This document shows positions 40,247 through 47,830 of a stretch of DNA of 64,000 bases, piece by piece. Within the stretch, counting starts at the first letter, position 1. Each line of letters starts with the position of its first letter. Source of the stretch: Oscillibacter sp. (lineage in GTDB: Bacteria; Bacillota; Clostridia; Oscillospirales; Oscillospiraceae); assembly GCA_017526785.1 (NCBI GenBank), contig JAFXQV010000009.1, positions 1-64,000 of the forward strand, given 5' to 3'. The position numbers and the translations under genes were made by a program. The notes under the pieces are model-generated. The model was not told the DNA's origin and did no database searches. It worked only from the letters and a program-made list of their open reading frames with translations.

Positions 40247-40442
40247 CATTATGGCCAAAGGAAGCATTCTTCTGAATAGCGGCATTGACAGCCTCGCGGC
40301 GAAGCTCGGCCTTCCGGTCGAAACGGAACCGTTCACGTTCACGAATGACGCCGGGGAAACTCTGGACTGCGCGTTCAAGGTCATCCGCATGGGGGACGTT
40401 GAAATCCTTCAGGTAGAGGACGCCCCCGATGCGGAGGACTAA
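40137..40442 (+). CDS. Hypothetical phage protein
   Basis: A 101-residue protein with helices at the N-terminus and strands at the C-terminus. AAGGAGG lies 10 bases before this ATG and 4 before an in-frame ATG at 40131, so either could start. It overlaps the end of the upstream gene. No family is recognised. Confidence 0.6.
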   Translation: MTNREAKFMSIQKTLCLLRLTKDLMEMASNGELLQADIMAKGSILLNSGIDSLAAKLGLPVETEPFTFTNDAGETLDCAFKVIRMGDVEILQVEDAPDAED

Positions 40443-40445
40443 GCC

Positions 40446-40835
40446 GTGAAAATGCGTCTCATAGATGATGAGCGGCATACAGGCCCCTACCTGCAAATCA
40501 TCGACACGACCGAGCAACAGTACAGGCTCATCATCGGCTGGAGAAAGATGCGCTGGAACCGCGCAAAGAAATGGCTGGAGGGGTACGCCGACCTTGACCT
40601 TTTGAACAAGGTTCGCGGGATAGCGCAACTCCCGCCGAGCGTGGAGCGGCGGCGCGTGGAACTCCAGCGAGTGCAAGACGCAATCAACCGGGAACGGGCG
40701 AACGACGAGCCGGAAGCCTTCTACCCGTTCCCGGTCAAGATGAAGCTGTACGCCCATCAGGTCAGAGGCGCGAACATGGCGCTCCTGAACTTCGGATGGA
40801 TTCAGCCGGGGACGGATAAGGGAACGCCGCCATGA
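40446..40835 (+). CDS. SNF2-type helicase, N-terminal piece
   Basis: A 129-residue protein that is the beginning of a phage SNF2 helicase: the usual run-up FYPFPVKMKLYAHQVRGANMALLNFGW is present, after which Walker A should follow. Instead the frame ends five residues after IQPGTDKG, and its stop codon overlaps the next ATG. The rest of the helicase resumes 1.8 kb downstream with KGFGFLFEMG. The GTG start has GGAGG 8 bases upstream. This looks like a gene split by insertion; whether the two pieces work together is unknown. Confidence 0.75.
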   Translation: MKMRLIDDERHTGPYLQIIDTTEQQYRLIIGWRKMRWNRAKKWLEGYADLDLLNKVRGIAQLPPSVERRRVELQRVQDAINRERANDEPEAFYPFPVKMKLYAHQVRGANMALLNFGWIQPGTDKGTPP

Positions 40836-41652
40836 AAGAACACATTTTATCCCTGAGCTACGGGAAAGACAGCATAGCCGCCATCGGAGCCATTCAGGAA
40901 CTCGGCTGGCCTCTGGAGCATATCATCCACGTTGAAATTTATGCCACGCAAACTATCCCGGCAGACCTTCCGCCCATGATGTCGTTTAAAGCGAAAGCGG
41001 ACGAAATCATAAAGGCCATGACAGGATTGACGGTAGAGCGCGTCAGACCGGAAAAGACCTATGAGGAACAGTTTTATACGAAATATTCCAAGCCGGACGG
41101 CGTGAGGTATGGTCAAATTTACGGCTGGCCTATGGTTTGCCATGGACATAACTTCGGCGCATGGTGCAATTCACGATTGAAAGTCAGCGCATTGAAGAAA
41201 GCGCAAAAAGGCCGCATTGTCTATATTGGAATCGCCGCAGACGAACCCGCCCGGTTCCATAATCTGTCGGACACAAAGAAGTCTCCGCTTGTAGCGGCTG
41301 GATGGACGGAATCGGATTGCCTGAGATGGTGTAAAGAGCATGACCTTCTTTCTCCGATTTATGAAACCGAAATGCGTAGCGGTTGCTGGTTCTGCCAGAA
41401 CCAACGCGTTGACGCATTGCGACGGTTGAGAAAGACCTACCCTGAATACTGGGCTTTGATGTTGAAGTGGGACGTAGACAGTAAGCGTCACTTCAGGCCG
41501 GACGGACACAGCGTCCACGATTACGAGCGGAGATTCAGCATGGAGGAGGCCGGACAATTAAACCCCGATGACCGCTCTTTCAGATGGAAGCGAATCTCCG
41601 AAACCGGATGATTCAGCCGGGGACGGAACCGTAAGCCGTCCCCGGTCAGGGG
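40795..41652. repeat. Direct repeat flanking the PAPS-reductase-like gene
   Basis: GATTCAGCCGGGGACGGA occurs at 40800-40817 and again at 41609-41626, with GGAT just before both. The second copy forms a perfect 10-bp hairpin, CCGGGGACGG with CCGTCCCCGG, at its own downstream side. The repeat brackets the inserted gene. Confidence 0.7.
40832..41611 (+). CDS. PAPS reductase-family PP-loop protein
   Basis: A 259-residue protein of the phosphoadenosine phosphosulfate reductase/adenine nucleotide alpha-hydrolase group. The PP-loop ATP-binding motif is SLSYGKDSIAAI, and cysteines occur in FGAWCNSRLK and SGCWFCQNQ. Such genes are common in phages; roles may include DNA base or sulfur chemistry, but no Dnd partners are seen. 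It starts inside the stop codon of the helicase N-terminal piece and ends in the second copy of a flanking repeat, so it appears to be an inserted cassette. Confidence 0.82.
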   Translation: MKEHILSLSYGKDSIAAIGAIQELGWPLEHIIHVEIYATQTIPADLPPMMSFKAKADEIIKAMTGLTVERVRPEKTYEEQFYTKYSKPDGVRYGQIYGWPMVCHGHNFGAWCNSRLKVSALKKAQKGRIVYIGIAADEPARFHNLSDTKKSPLVAAGWTESDCLRWCKEHDLLSPIYETEMRSGCWFCQNQRVDALRRLRKTYPEYWALMLKWDVDSKRHFRPDGHSVHDYERRFSMEEAGQLNPDDRSFRWKRISETG

Positions 41653-41664
41653 AGGCAGGACAGG

Positions 41665-42420
41665 ATGTGCAGGAAAGTAGAGGAATGGCGGGACATTCCC
41701 GGCTTTGACGGATTCTATCAGGCAAGCGACTGGGGGCGGATACGGTCGTTTTACCGCAATAATGGCGGCAACGGCAACATCCCGACAAGAGCGGACAGGC
41801 CGCATTTTCTGAAACGGACGTTTACCAAAGCTCACGGAAAAATAGGTCAGGCCTATGTCGTTCTGAAGCGGAACGGCGTCCGGACGCCCATGACGGTGGG
41901 ACAAGCCGTGGCGTCGGCCTTTTTCGGGGAGCTTCCGCCCGGTACGGTGGCCTGTCACAAAGACGGCGACACTGCGAATGACTGCCTGTGGAATCTTGAA
42001 ATCCGGGACAGTTTAACGCAATTTCGTATGTATGCGCGGAATAATTTCACAAAGCAAAACCGGACGCCCGTCGTAAAGATTGACCGTAACCTTTTGGTCA
42101 TTGACGCCTATCCGAGCATTGCGGCGGCGGCAAGGGCTAACGGCTTTCGTCGCGGACAGATGTGGAAATTCTGCGCAATGCAAATTCAGTTTTCCGTATT
42201 CGCGCCGGACGATTGCATTTATACCTATGACGATGACGCGCACATCCGGGAGGCCGTGCGCAGGGCAATGGCGGAACTGGACGCCCTCGGCGCACGGTAC
42301 AACGACCCCGGAACGGAACGCTATTATGACCTTGAACCGGAGGAAACGCCAGAGCTTGACGGTTCCGCGCAATGGGAGGACGCCCCGCCGCTGGTCGGGG
42401 GGGGGTACTGCGGATATTGA
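41665..42420 (+). CDS. HNH homing-type endonuclease with NUMOD domains
   Basis: A 251-residue protein. It begins with a NUMOD4 motif (EEWRDIPGFDGFYQASDWGRIRS), has an HNH core (VACHKDGDTANDCLWNLE), and then a NUMOD1-like DNA-binding helix (IDAYPSIAAAARANGFRRGQM). Free-standing HNH endonucleases of this type spread by cutting intron-less or gene-less alleles. It lies between the two halves of the SNF2 helicase gene, which makes it a likely cause of the split. GGGGAGG precedes the ATG. Confidence 0.88.
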   Translation: MCRKVEEWRDIPGFDGFYQASDWGRIRSFYRNNGGNGNIPTRADRPHFLKRTFTKAHGKIGQAYVVLKRNGVRTPMTVGQAVASAFFGELPPGTVACHKDGDTANDCLWNLEIRDSLTQFRMYARNNFTKQNRTPVVKIDRNLLVIDAYPSIAAAARANGFRRGQMWKFCAMQIQFSVFAPDDCIYTYDDDAHIREAVRRAMAELDALGARYNDPGTERYYDLEPEETPELDGSAQWEDAPPLVGGGYCGY

Positions 42421-42438
42421 TGGGAAGGGGGTGAGGTC

Positions 42439-42561
42439 GTGATTGACATTTTGCGCGGCATTTTCGTGGCGACGGTCGCAAACGGATTTCTGCTGGCGGT
42501 TCTGATTTATCAGGTAGCCAAAATGCGGAAGCCGGAAAAGTCCGGCGAAAGCGCGGACTGA
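42439..42561 (+). CDS. Very small membrane protein
   Basis: A 40-residue protein with one membrane helix (GIFVATVANGFLLAVLIYQV) and a charged tail. The GTG start has GAAGGGGGTGAG upstream. A 10-bp GC hairpin follows the stop. The function is unknown. Confidence 0.55.
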   Translation: MIDILRGIFVATVANGFLLAVLIYQVAKMRKPEKSGESAD

Positions 42562-42699
42562 CCGCGACGCCGGGTTTACCCCGGCGTCGTATGTGGAAAG
42601 AAGGTGGTTTAATATGACATCTCAAAGTGGAAAAGGTTTCGGTTTTCTGTTTGAGATGGGCAGAAAACAGGCTGTGGAAAGACGCTGACGGCAATCGCC

Positions 42700-43989
42700 G
42701 TGACGGGAGCCGGATACCAGATGGGACACGTCAAGCGCGTTCTGATTATCGCGCCGACTTCGGTCGTAGCCGTCTGGCCTAAAGAGTTTGAGGAATACGC
42801 CGCGTTCCCGTACACCATCCGTACCCTGCTGGGAACCAAGGAAAAGCGCCTCAAGGAATTGCGCGACCTTGTCAGATTCCCCTACCCCCACCTGAAGGTA
42901 GCGGTCATCAACTACGAAAGCACATGGCGGGAGGGAATCTTTGAAGCCTTGGAGGACTACGACGCCGATTTGATTATCGCCGACGAAAGCCAGCGTATCA
43001 AGACGCCGGACGCCTCGCAAAGCAAAGCGATTCACCGTCTGGGCGACAAGGCCAGATACAAGATGATTCTCTCCGGGACGCCGATACAGAATGAGGCCGT
43101 GGACATTTGGAGCCAATACCGATTCTTGAGTATGCGCGTATTCGGAGACAACTTCTACGCCTTCCGAAACCGCTACTGCAACATGGGCGGCTTTGGGAAC
43201 AAGAAGGTGGTCGGCTACAAGAACATGGATGAGCTGATACGGAAAGAGCATTCCGTGGCCTATCGCGTCACGAAAGAAGAAGCCCTCGACCTGCCGGAGC
43301 AGACGTTTGTAAACCGCTACGTCGCCCTGAACCGGACGGAACGCGCCTTATACGACCGTCTGCGCCGGGACAGCTACGCGGAACTGGAGGACGGCGGCAA
43401 AGTGACCGCGACAACGGTTCTGACAAAGCTCCTGCGCTTACAGCAACTGACAGGGGGCTTTCTGGTGGAGGATGACGCCGTAAAAGGCAGACTTGTCAGC
43501 CGGGGGAAGCTCGACGCCCTCGCGGACATTTTGCAGGATTACGTAGTAGAGGGCAAAAAGAAGCTGGTCATTTTCGCCCGGTTCATTTCGGAGATTCACG
43601 AAATCGAAAGCCTGTGCGAAAAGACGCTGGCCAAGGCCGGAATGAACGCCGTCGCCATTTACGGCGAAATCCGCAAAGAGGACAGAGGCGGCATCGTCCG
43701 GCGTTTCCAGACAGACCCGGACACGACGGTTTTTATAGGTCAGATTGACACGGCGGGAACCGGAATCACGCTGACGGCGGCGGACACCTGCGTTTATTAC
43801 AGCGTCAACTTCAATTTCGCCACCTACGACCAAAGCAAGAGCCGCATTCACAGGATAGGCCAGCGCAACCGCTGTACCTACATCCACCTGATAGCGGAAA
43901 ACACCGTGGACGGGATGATTCTTGACGCCCTGCGCCGGAAGCAAGACCTCGCCAAAGCGGTCGTTGACAAATGGAGGGATTTTTTCTGA
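42700..43989 (+). CDS. SNF2-type helicase, C-terminal piece (frame broken at Walker A)
   Basis: Most of an SNF2 ATPase: motif Ia APTSVVAVWP, motif II IIADESQRIK, motif III ILSGTPIQNE, and the second RecA fold with DTAGTGITLTAADT and SRIHRIGQRN. The true start is upstream: a ribosome site AAGGTGG and ATG at 42614 begin MTSQSGKGFGFLFEMG, but that frame stops at 42688. Walker A (GCGKTLTAIAV) resumes in the -1 frame after what looks like an 11-base insertion near 42660. The first ATG of the long frame lacks a ribosome site. Frameshifting or inactivation are both possible. Confidence 0.75.
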   Translation: MTGAGYQMGHVKRVLIIAPTSVVAVWPKEFEEYAAFPYTIRTLLGTKEKRLKELRDLVRFPYPHLKVAVINYESTWREGIFEALEDYDADLIIADESQRIKTPDASQSKAIHRLGDKARYKMILSGTPIQNEAVDIWSQYRFLSMRVFGDNFYAFRNRYCNMGGFGNKKVVGYKNMDELIRKEHSVAYRVTKEEALDLPEQTFVNRYVALNRTERALYDRLRRDSYAELEDGGKVTATTVLTKLLRLQQLTGGFLVEDDAVKGRLVSRGKLDALADILQDYVVEGKKKLVIFARFISEIHEIESLCEKTLAKAGMNAVAIYGEIRKEDRGGIVRRFQTDPDTTVFIGQIDTAGTGITLTAADTCVYYSVNFNFATYDQSKSRIHRIGQRNRCTYIHLIAENTVDGMILDALRRKQDLAKAVVDKWRDFF

Positions 43990-44234
43990 TGGACCCGAAA
44001 GACGTAGAAAAGATGCTTGTCCGTTGCCGCCATTGCAATCGGTTTGAATACTGGGCGGAAATGCGCTGGCGTCATGGGTTTTGTTTTTGCCGGAAGTGCT
44101 ATAAAGCCGTCTACGAATCGGAGACAGGCAAGCTCTACGAATGGGATGACCTCGACGGCCCCACGCCCAGCGCGGAGGAAATCGCCGCCGCGACGGAGAC
44201 GGAGAAAGCCTACGCCGCAATCGGGAGGGGATGA
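43989..44234 (+). CDS. Small zinc-ribbon-like phage protein
   Basis: An 81-residue protein with two Cys pairs, CRHC and CFCRKC, spaced like a zinc ribbon, and an acidic tail. Its ATG overlaps the helicase stop codon. The function is unknown; a DNA-binding accessory is possible. Confidence 0.72.
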   Translation: MDPKDVEKMLVRCRHCNRFEYWAEMRWRHGFCFCRKCYKAVYESETGKLYEWDDLDGPTPSAEEIAAATETEKAYAAIGRG

Positions 44235-44235
44235 C

Positions 44236-45378
44236 ATGGGACGCCTGACGCACCTTTCCCTGTTCAGCGGAATCGGCGGTCTTGACCTTGCGGCGGAGGC
44301 GGCTGGCTTTGTCACAATCGGACAGTGCGAACAGGCGGACTTCCCCACCAAGATACTCGAAAAGCACTGGCCGGATGTTCCGCGCTGGCGGGACATCCGG
44401 GAGCTGACGCGGGAGAGCTTTTATGAAAAAACAGGTAGACGGACAGTTGACCTTATCTCAGGCGGGTTTCCCTGCCAGCCCGTATCTGTCGCCGGGAAGC
44501 GCAGAGGCCGTGACGATGACCGTTTCCTCTGGCCGGAAATGCTTAGAGTGGTACAGGAACTCCGACCCGCTTGGGTATGTGGTGAAAACGTTGCTGGAAT
44601 CGTCAGCATGGCACTCGACGATTGTATTGCTGGCTTGGAAAATTCGGGTTACGCCGTTGAAGTCCTGCTTCTTCCAGCTTGCGCCGTCGACGCCCCGCAC
44701 CAGCGAATGCGATGCGCAATTCTGGGCTACGCCGAACACAATGGACTATCTGCCTCAGAGGTCGCCGGAAGCATTGCTGAGGCAAGCCACGACAAGCCGA
44801 AAGGGGAGGACAAGACCCTCGAACCTTCGGGAGCAGGTATCGGAAGATACCATGAGGATGTGGCCTACGCCGACAGCGTCGGAAGCGACGCACGGCGGCC
44901 CGAATGCCAGATTGGGAAGCATGAAACTTTCCTCGGCGGCGGCAATGTGGCCCACCCCCAGAGCGAACAAAATCGGCGGGTACAGCAGTCCAGACTTCAG
45001 CCCGACGCTGGAGCAAGCGGTGATGTACCCGACGCCTACGACGGGAGCGGGGCTGTGCGGCGGGAGCGGGAACTTTCGCCAATTACAGGAATTGGAGGCC
45101 AGCGGGGAGATTACCCCGGAGGAAAGACGGAATATGGCGTCGGGGAGCGGAGGACAGCTCAACCCGGACTGGGTAGAAGCCCTGATGGGCTTTCCGGCTG
45201 GATGGACAGCGTTAGAGCCGGATGGCGGGACGGAAGCTGGGAAAACGGAATCCCCCGAATCGCAAAAGGCGTCCCGAACAGAGTAAGCCGCCTGAAAGCC
45301 CTTGGTAACGCCGTCGTACCCGCTCAATTTTATCCGATTTTCCGCGCAATCGCGGACAGTTATGAAAGGACGGATTGA
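44236..45378 (+). CDS. C5-cytosine DNA methyltransferase
   Basis: A 380-residue enzyme that methylates cytosine C5. Motif I is [10 protein letters not shown], motif IV is [10 protein letters not shown] with catalytic Cys80, motif VI is GENVAGI, PHQRMR resembles motif VIII, and the target/motif X end is [24 protein letters not shown] precedes the ATG. The middle-to-C-terminal part has unusual composition because a second gene is read in another frame over 864 bases. The recognition site cannot be told. It may protect phage DNA from restriction. Confidence 0.93.
   Translation: MGRLTHLSLFSGIGGLDLAAEAAGFVTIGQCEQADFPTKILEKHWPDVPRWRDIRELTRESFYEKTGRRTVDLISGGFPCQPVSVAGKRRGRDDDRFLWPEMLRVVQELRPAWVCGENVAGIVSMALDDCIAGLENSGYAVEVLLLPACAVDAPHQRMRCAILGYAEHNGLSASEVAGSIAEASHDKPKGEDKTLEPSGAGIGRYHEDVAYADSVGSDARRPECQIGKHETFLGGGNVAHPQSEQNRRVQQSRLQPDAGASGDVPDAYDGSGAVRRERELSPITGIGGQRGDYPGGKTEYGVGERRTAQPGLGRSPDGLSGWMDSVRAGWRDGSWENGIPRIAKGVPNRVSRLKALGNAVVPAQFYPIFRAIADSYERTD
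44423..45286 (+). CDS. Overprinted gene inside methyltransferase gene
   Basis: A 287-residue frame lying wholly inside the C5 methyltransferase gene in a different frame. The ATG has GGGAGAGC 4-5 bases upstream. Features are [30 protein letters not shown], three MWPTP/MYPTP repeats and a conserved-looking end [21 protein letters not shown] have seen proteins with this last motif next to or within phage cytosine methyltransferase loci, which supports a true protein, but the match is from memory. The function is unknown. Confidence 0.6.
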   Translation: MKKQVDGQLTLSQAGFPASPYLSPGSAEAVTMTVSSGRKCLEWYRNSDPLGYVVKTLLESSAWHSTIVLLAWKIRVTPLKSCFFQLAPSTPRTSECDAQFWATPNTMDYLPQRSPEALLRQATTSRKGRTRPSNLREQVSEDTMRMWPTPTASEATHGGPNARLGSMKLSSAAAMWPTPRANKIGGYSSPDFSPTLEQAVMYPTPTTGAGLCGGSGNFRQLQELEASGEITPEERRNMASGSGGQLNPDWVEALMGFPAGWTALEPDGGTEAGKTESPESQKASRTE

Positions 45379-45382
45379 TACC

Positions 45383-45595
45383 ATGAGCAAGGAAAAGAAA
45401 CCTGAGCGCCTCTGCCCGTTCAAGAAGATGACGGACGCGCTGACCGACTATAGCGACCCCACGAAAGAGAAAACCAAGACCGTCACGCACGAACTCTTTG
45501 AACCCTGCGCCGGGGAACGGTGCATGGCGTACTGCGAGGGCGACGCCGACGCCGGAATCCCGCCCTACTGTATGCGGATTGAGTCCATGAGCTGA
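45383..45595 (+). CDS. Small Cys-rich phage protein
   Basis: A 70-residue protein with five Cys (RLCPF, EPCAGERCMAYCEG, PYCM) that could bind a metal. AAAGGA lies 12 bases upstream of the ATG. The function is unknown. Confidence 0.65.
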   Translation: MSKEKKPERLCPFKKMTDALTDYSDPTKEKTKTVTHELFEPCAGERCMAYCEGDADAGIPPYCMRIESMS

Positions 45596-45624
45596 CACGC
45601 GCCCCGCGAAAACGGAAAGAAGGC

Positions 45625-45807
45625 ATGATGAGCATGAAACTGAGCGAACTGACAAGCCGCCCCCTGCAAGACGCGCTTCAGGACATGGAACTGGCGGAAA
45701 CCAAGTTTCACACAATGGAGGACGGGACTGTGATTTCCGTTGAACTGAAGTACGTCCCCAAAGACCGCACGAATCCGGGCAACGCCGGATATAACGCACG
45801 GAGGTAA
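45625..45807 (+). CDS. Small hypothetical phage protein
   Basis: A 60-residue protein starting MMSMKLSELTSRPLQDALQ; the first or later Met may be used. GAAAGAAGG lies upstream, and the next gene starts 4 bases after. No family is recognised. Confidence 0.6.
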   Translation: MMSMKLSELTSRPLQDALQDMELAETKFHTMEDGTVISVELKYVPKDRTNPGNAGYNARR

Positions 45808-45811
45808 CAGT

Positions 45812-46300
45812 ATGGACGAACGCATGAAAGCCCCGGACGCCGGACAGAGCGAACGCCCCCTTCTGGAACTCCTTCAGGATTACAGCCTTCTCCTTGAGGA
45901 CAAGGCGTTCCTGAAGAAACAGGCGGAGGATAACAGCGCCGCTATCAAGGCCAAGAAGGATGAGATTATGGAGGCCATGCGTCAGGCCGACATTCCCGCC
46001 ATTACCACGGGCGGCTTCAACTACAGCCTCAGCTTCAAGACCGCCTACAGCAAGAAATCCGACGCCGACCTGCAAGCGGCGAAGGTGGACTATTTCGCGG
46101 TTCTCCGGGAAGAAGGTCTGGGAGACATTATCGTGGAGCGCGTGGACAGCAAGACGCTCCAATCCGCCGTGGCGAATTACGCGGAGGAACACGACGGACT
46201 CAGCCCCGGCCTTGAGAGCATCGTAAACGCCTACGAGTACACAGACCTCTCCCGGACGAAAGAGGCGAAGCCGAAAAAGAAGGGAGGCGCGAAAAAGTAA
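45812..46300 (+). CDS. Hypothetical phage protein with helical N-terminus
   Basis: A 162-residue acidic protein with a coiled-coil-like N-terminal half (LLEDKAFLKKQAEDNSAAIKAKKDEIMEAM) and a Lys-rich tail. The helical start resembles phage Gam-like or nuclease-accessory proteins, but I cannot name a family. GGAGG precedes the ATG; the stop overlaps the next start. Confidence 0.68.
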   Translation: MDERMKAPDAGQSERPLLELLQDYSLLLEDKAFLKKQAEDNSAAIKAKKDEIMEAMRQADIPAITTGGFNYSLSFKTAYSKKSDADLQAAKVDYFAVLREEGLGDIIVERVDSKTLQSAVANYAEEHDGLSPGLESIVNAYEYTDLSRTKEAKPKKKGGAKK

Positions 46301-46800
46301 TGGAAAGCAAATGGGAACAGATGGAACTGGACACCCGCGACGAACTCAACCGCGCCCTTGACTTGCTGACCGTGGAAACGGTCGGAGAGGCGCAAGAGCT
46401 TATCGCCCGGTGCCGGGAGGCTCCGCCGATGGTGCGCAACCGCCACGAAGCCTATGGACACGCCGCCGAATGGCTCGGCAAATCCGCTCACGCCGTGGGG
46501 ATGGTCAAAAAGGACGTTTCGGAACTGCTCCTGAATTTGGGACGCCCGGAACAAAGCCCCATGGAGGCGGTCAGCTCCATTATGAACAGCTTCATGGACG
46601 CCGCTGGCGTTCTGAACCGCGCCGCCGCAGAGATGAAGCGCGTGATGAGCGACTTGTACGCTTCGGAGGAATTGGAACCGGAACGGACGCCAATGGACGA
46701 TTTCATGGACGGCGGCGCGGATTTTCAAGAGGCCGGGGAACGCCCCGACGATGCGCAGGATGACCCCGCCGACAACGGCGGCGAAGAATCGGAGGAATGA
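46300..46800 (+). CDS. Hypothetical phage protein
   Basis: A 166-residue, helical, strongly acidic protein whose last 40 residues are mostly Asp, Glu, Pro and Gly. No family is recognised. It is translationally coupled to its neighbours in the replication operon. Confidence 0.68.
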   Translation: MESKWEQMELDTRDELNRALDLLTVETVGEAQELIARCREAPPMVRNRHEAYGHAAEWLGKSAHAVGMVKKDVSELLLNLGRPEQSPMEAVSSIMNSFMDAAGVLNRAAAEMKRVMSDLYASEELEPERTPMDDFMDGGADFQEAGERPDDAQDDPADNGGEESEE

Positions 46801-46803
46801 CAG

Positions 46804-47724
46804 ATGGCAACCAAGAAGAAAAACGAACTGGCGACGGTAGAGGACTTCCGTTTCCGTTCCCGCTGGGACGGCGTGGACGAGGAAACGATGGCGGAAATCG
46901 CGGAGGAATTGGAAAGCCTCGGCGACAGCGCCGGAATCACCTGCCGGAAAATCAAGGTTCCCAGCGGCGGCGGTCTGGCCTACGAGGTCGAAGGCGAGGA
47001 CAAGGATGATGTCGAGTACAAGAAGGAAATCGACGCGGTCATTCTTTACAACCACCTGATGAACGCCTACTGGGAAAACCCCTACGGGGCCGGGAAAGAC
47101 GAACAGGGGAAAATTCCGCTCTGCTCCAGCCTCGACGGAAAGAGCGGCCTGAACACGGAAACCGGGGAAATCATTCAGTGCGACTACTGCCCCCATAACA
47201 AATTCGGAACCGCCACGGACGCCAGCGGCGCTCCCGCTTCCGGCAAGGCTTGCAAGAATATGCGCCGCGTTTACCTGATGATGTCCGGCGACCCCAATCT
47301 GTACCTGCTCACGGTTCCGCCCACGTCCCTGAAGGATGTCAAAGAACAGCTTGACAAGGCGTTAAGCAAGGCGCGTCAGCCGCTCTGGAAACAGGTCGTG
47401 CGCTTCACGCTGGAACGGGTACAGAATCGGGCGGGGACGAACTACAGCAAGGTTGTTCTGACGCCCTGCGGATTCCTGTCCCCGGAAGCCGCCGCCACCA
47501 GCAAGACGCTCCGCGCCGAAATCAGCCGCCAGTACAAAGAAATGGCAATCACGGTCGATGAGTACAACGCGCCGAAACAGGTCGGCTCCGGGACGCCCGG
47601 AACGCCCCCGGCGATTCCTCCCGCTCCTAATTCGGCCCCCGCGCCGGATGATGCCGACGCCCCCGCTTTCGAGGACGCCCCGTCCGCGTCCGGGGACGAT
47701 GAGGACGGCGACCTTCCCTTCTGA
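46804..47724 (+). CDS. Phage protein with SSB-like acidic tail
   Basis: A 306-residue protein. The N-terminal half holds a Cys cluster (CDYCPHNKFG, later GKACKNM) that could bind zinc, and alternating strands (LWKQVVRFTLERVQNRAGTNYSKVVLTPCGFL) follow. A Pro/Ala/Asp-rich linker ends in DEDGDLPF, the tip of the kind by which single-strand-binding proteins recruit replication proteins. It is probably a phage single-strand-binding protein, although I cannot confirm an OB fold. Confidence 0.72.
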   Translation: MATKKKNELATVEDFRFRSRWDGVDEETMAEIAEELESLGDSAGITCRKIKVPSGGGLAYEVEGEDKDDVEYKKEIDAVILYNHLMNAYWENPYGAGKDEQGKIPLCSSLDGKSGLNTETGEIIQCDYCPHNKFGTATDASGAPASGKACKNMRRVYLMMSGDPNLYLLTVPPTSLKDVKEQLDKALSKARQPLWKQVVRFTLERVQNRAGTNYSKVVLTPCGFLSPEAAATSKTLRAEISRQYKEMAITVDEYNAPKQVGSGTPGTPPAIPPAPNSAPAPDDADAPAFEDAPSASGDDEDGDLPF

Positions 47725-47732
47725 TTCTCTCA

Positions 47733-47764
47733 GCTCAGGCATGGACTCCGGTTCATGCCTGAGC
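47733..47764 (+). terminator. Inverted repeat before the primase gene
   Basis: GCTCAGGCATG and CATGCCTGAGC form a perfect 11-bp stem with a 10-base loop. No T run follows, so it may be an attenuator, an mRNA end or an operator. Confidence 0.5.
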
Positions 47765-47830
47765 GCGGCTGCCATAGGGCATAGGAGCCAACGCTATGGA
47801 AAATCTGCGTAAGACGGACGGTGATGACGG

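Noticed and set aside
40836-42613. Group I or group II intron splitting the helicase
   Set aside because: I found no conserved group I core words, no GTGYG-type group II start, and each half has its own stop or start with a ribosome site, which favours a split gene.
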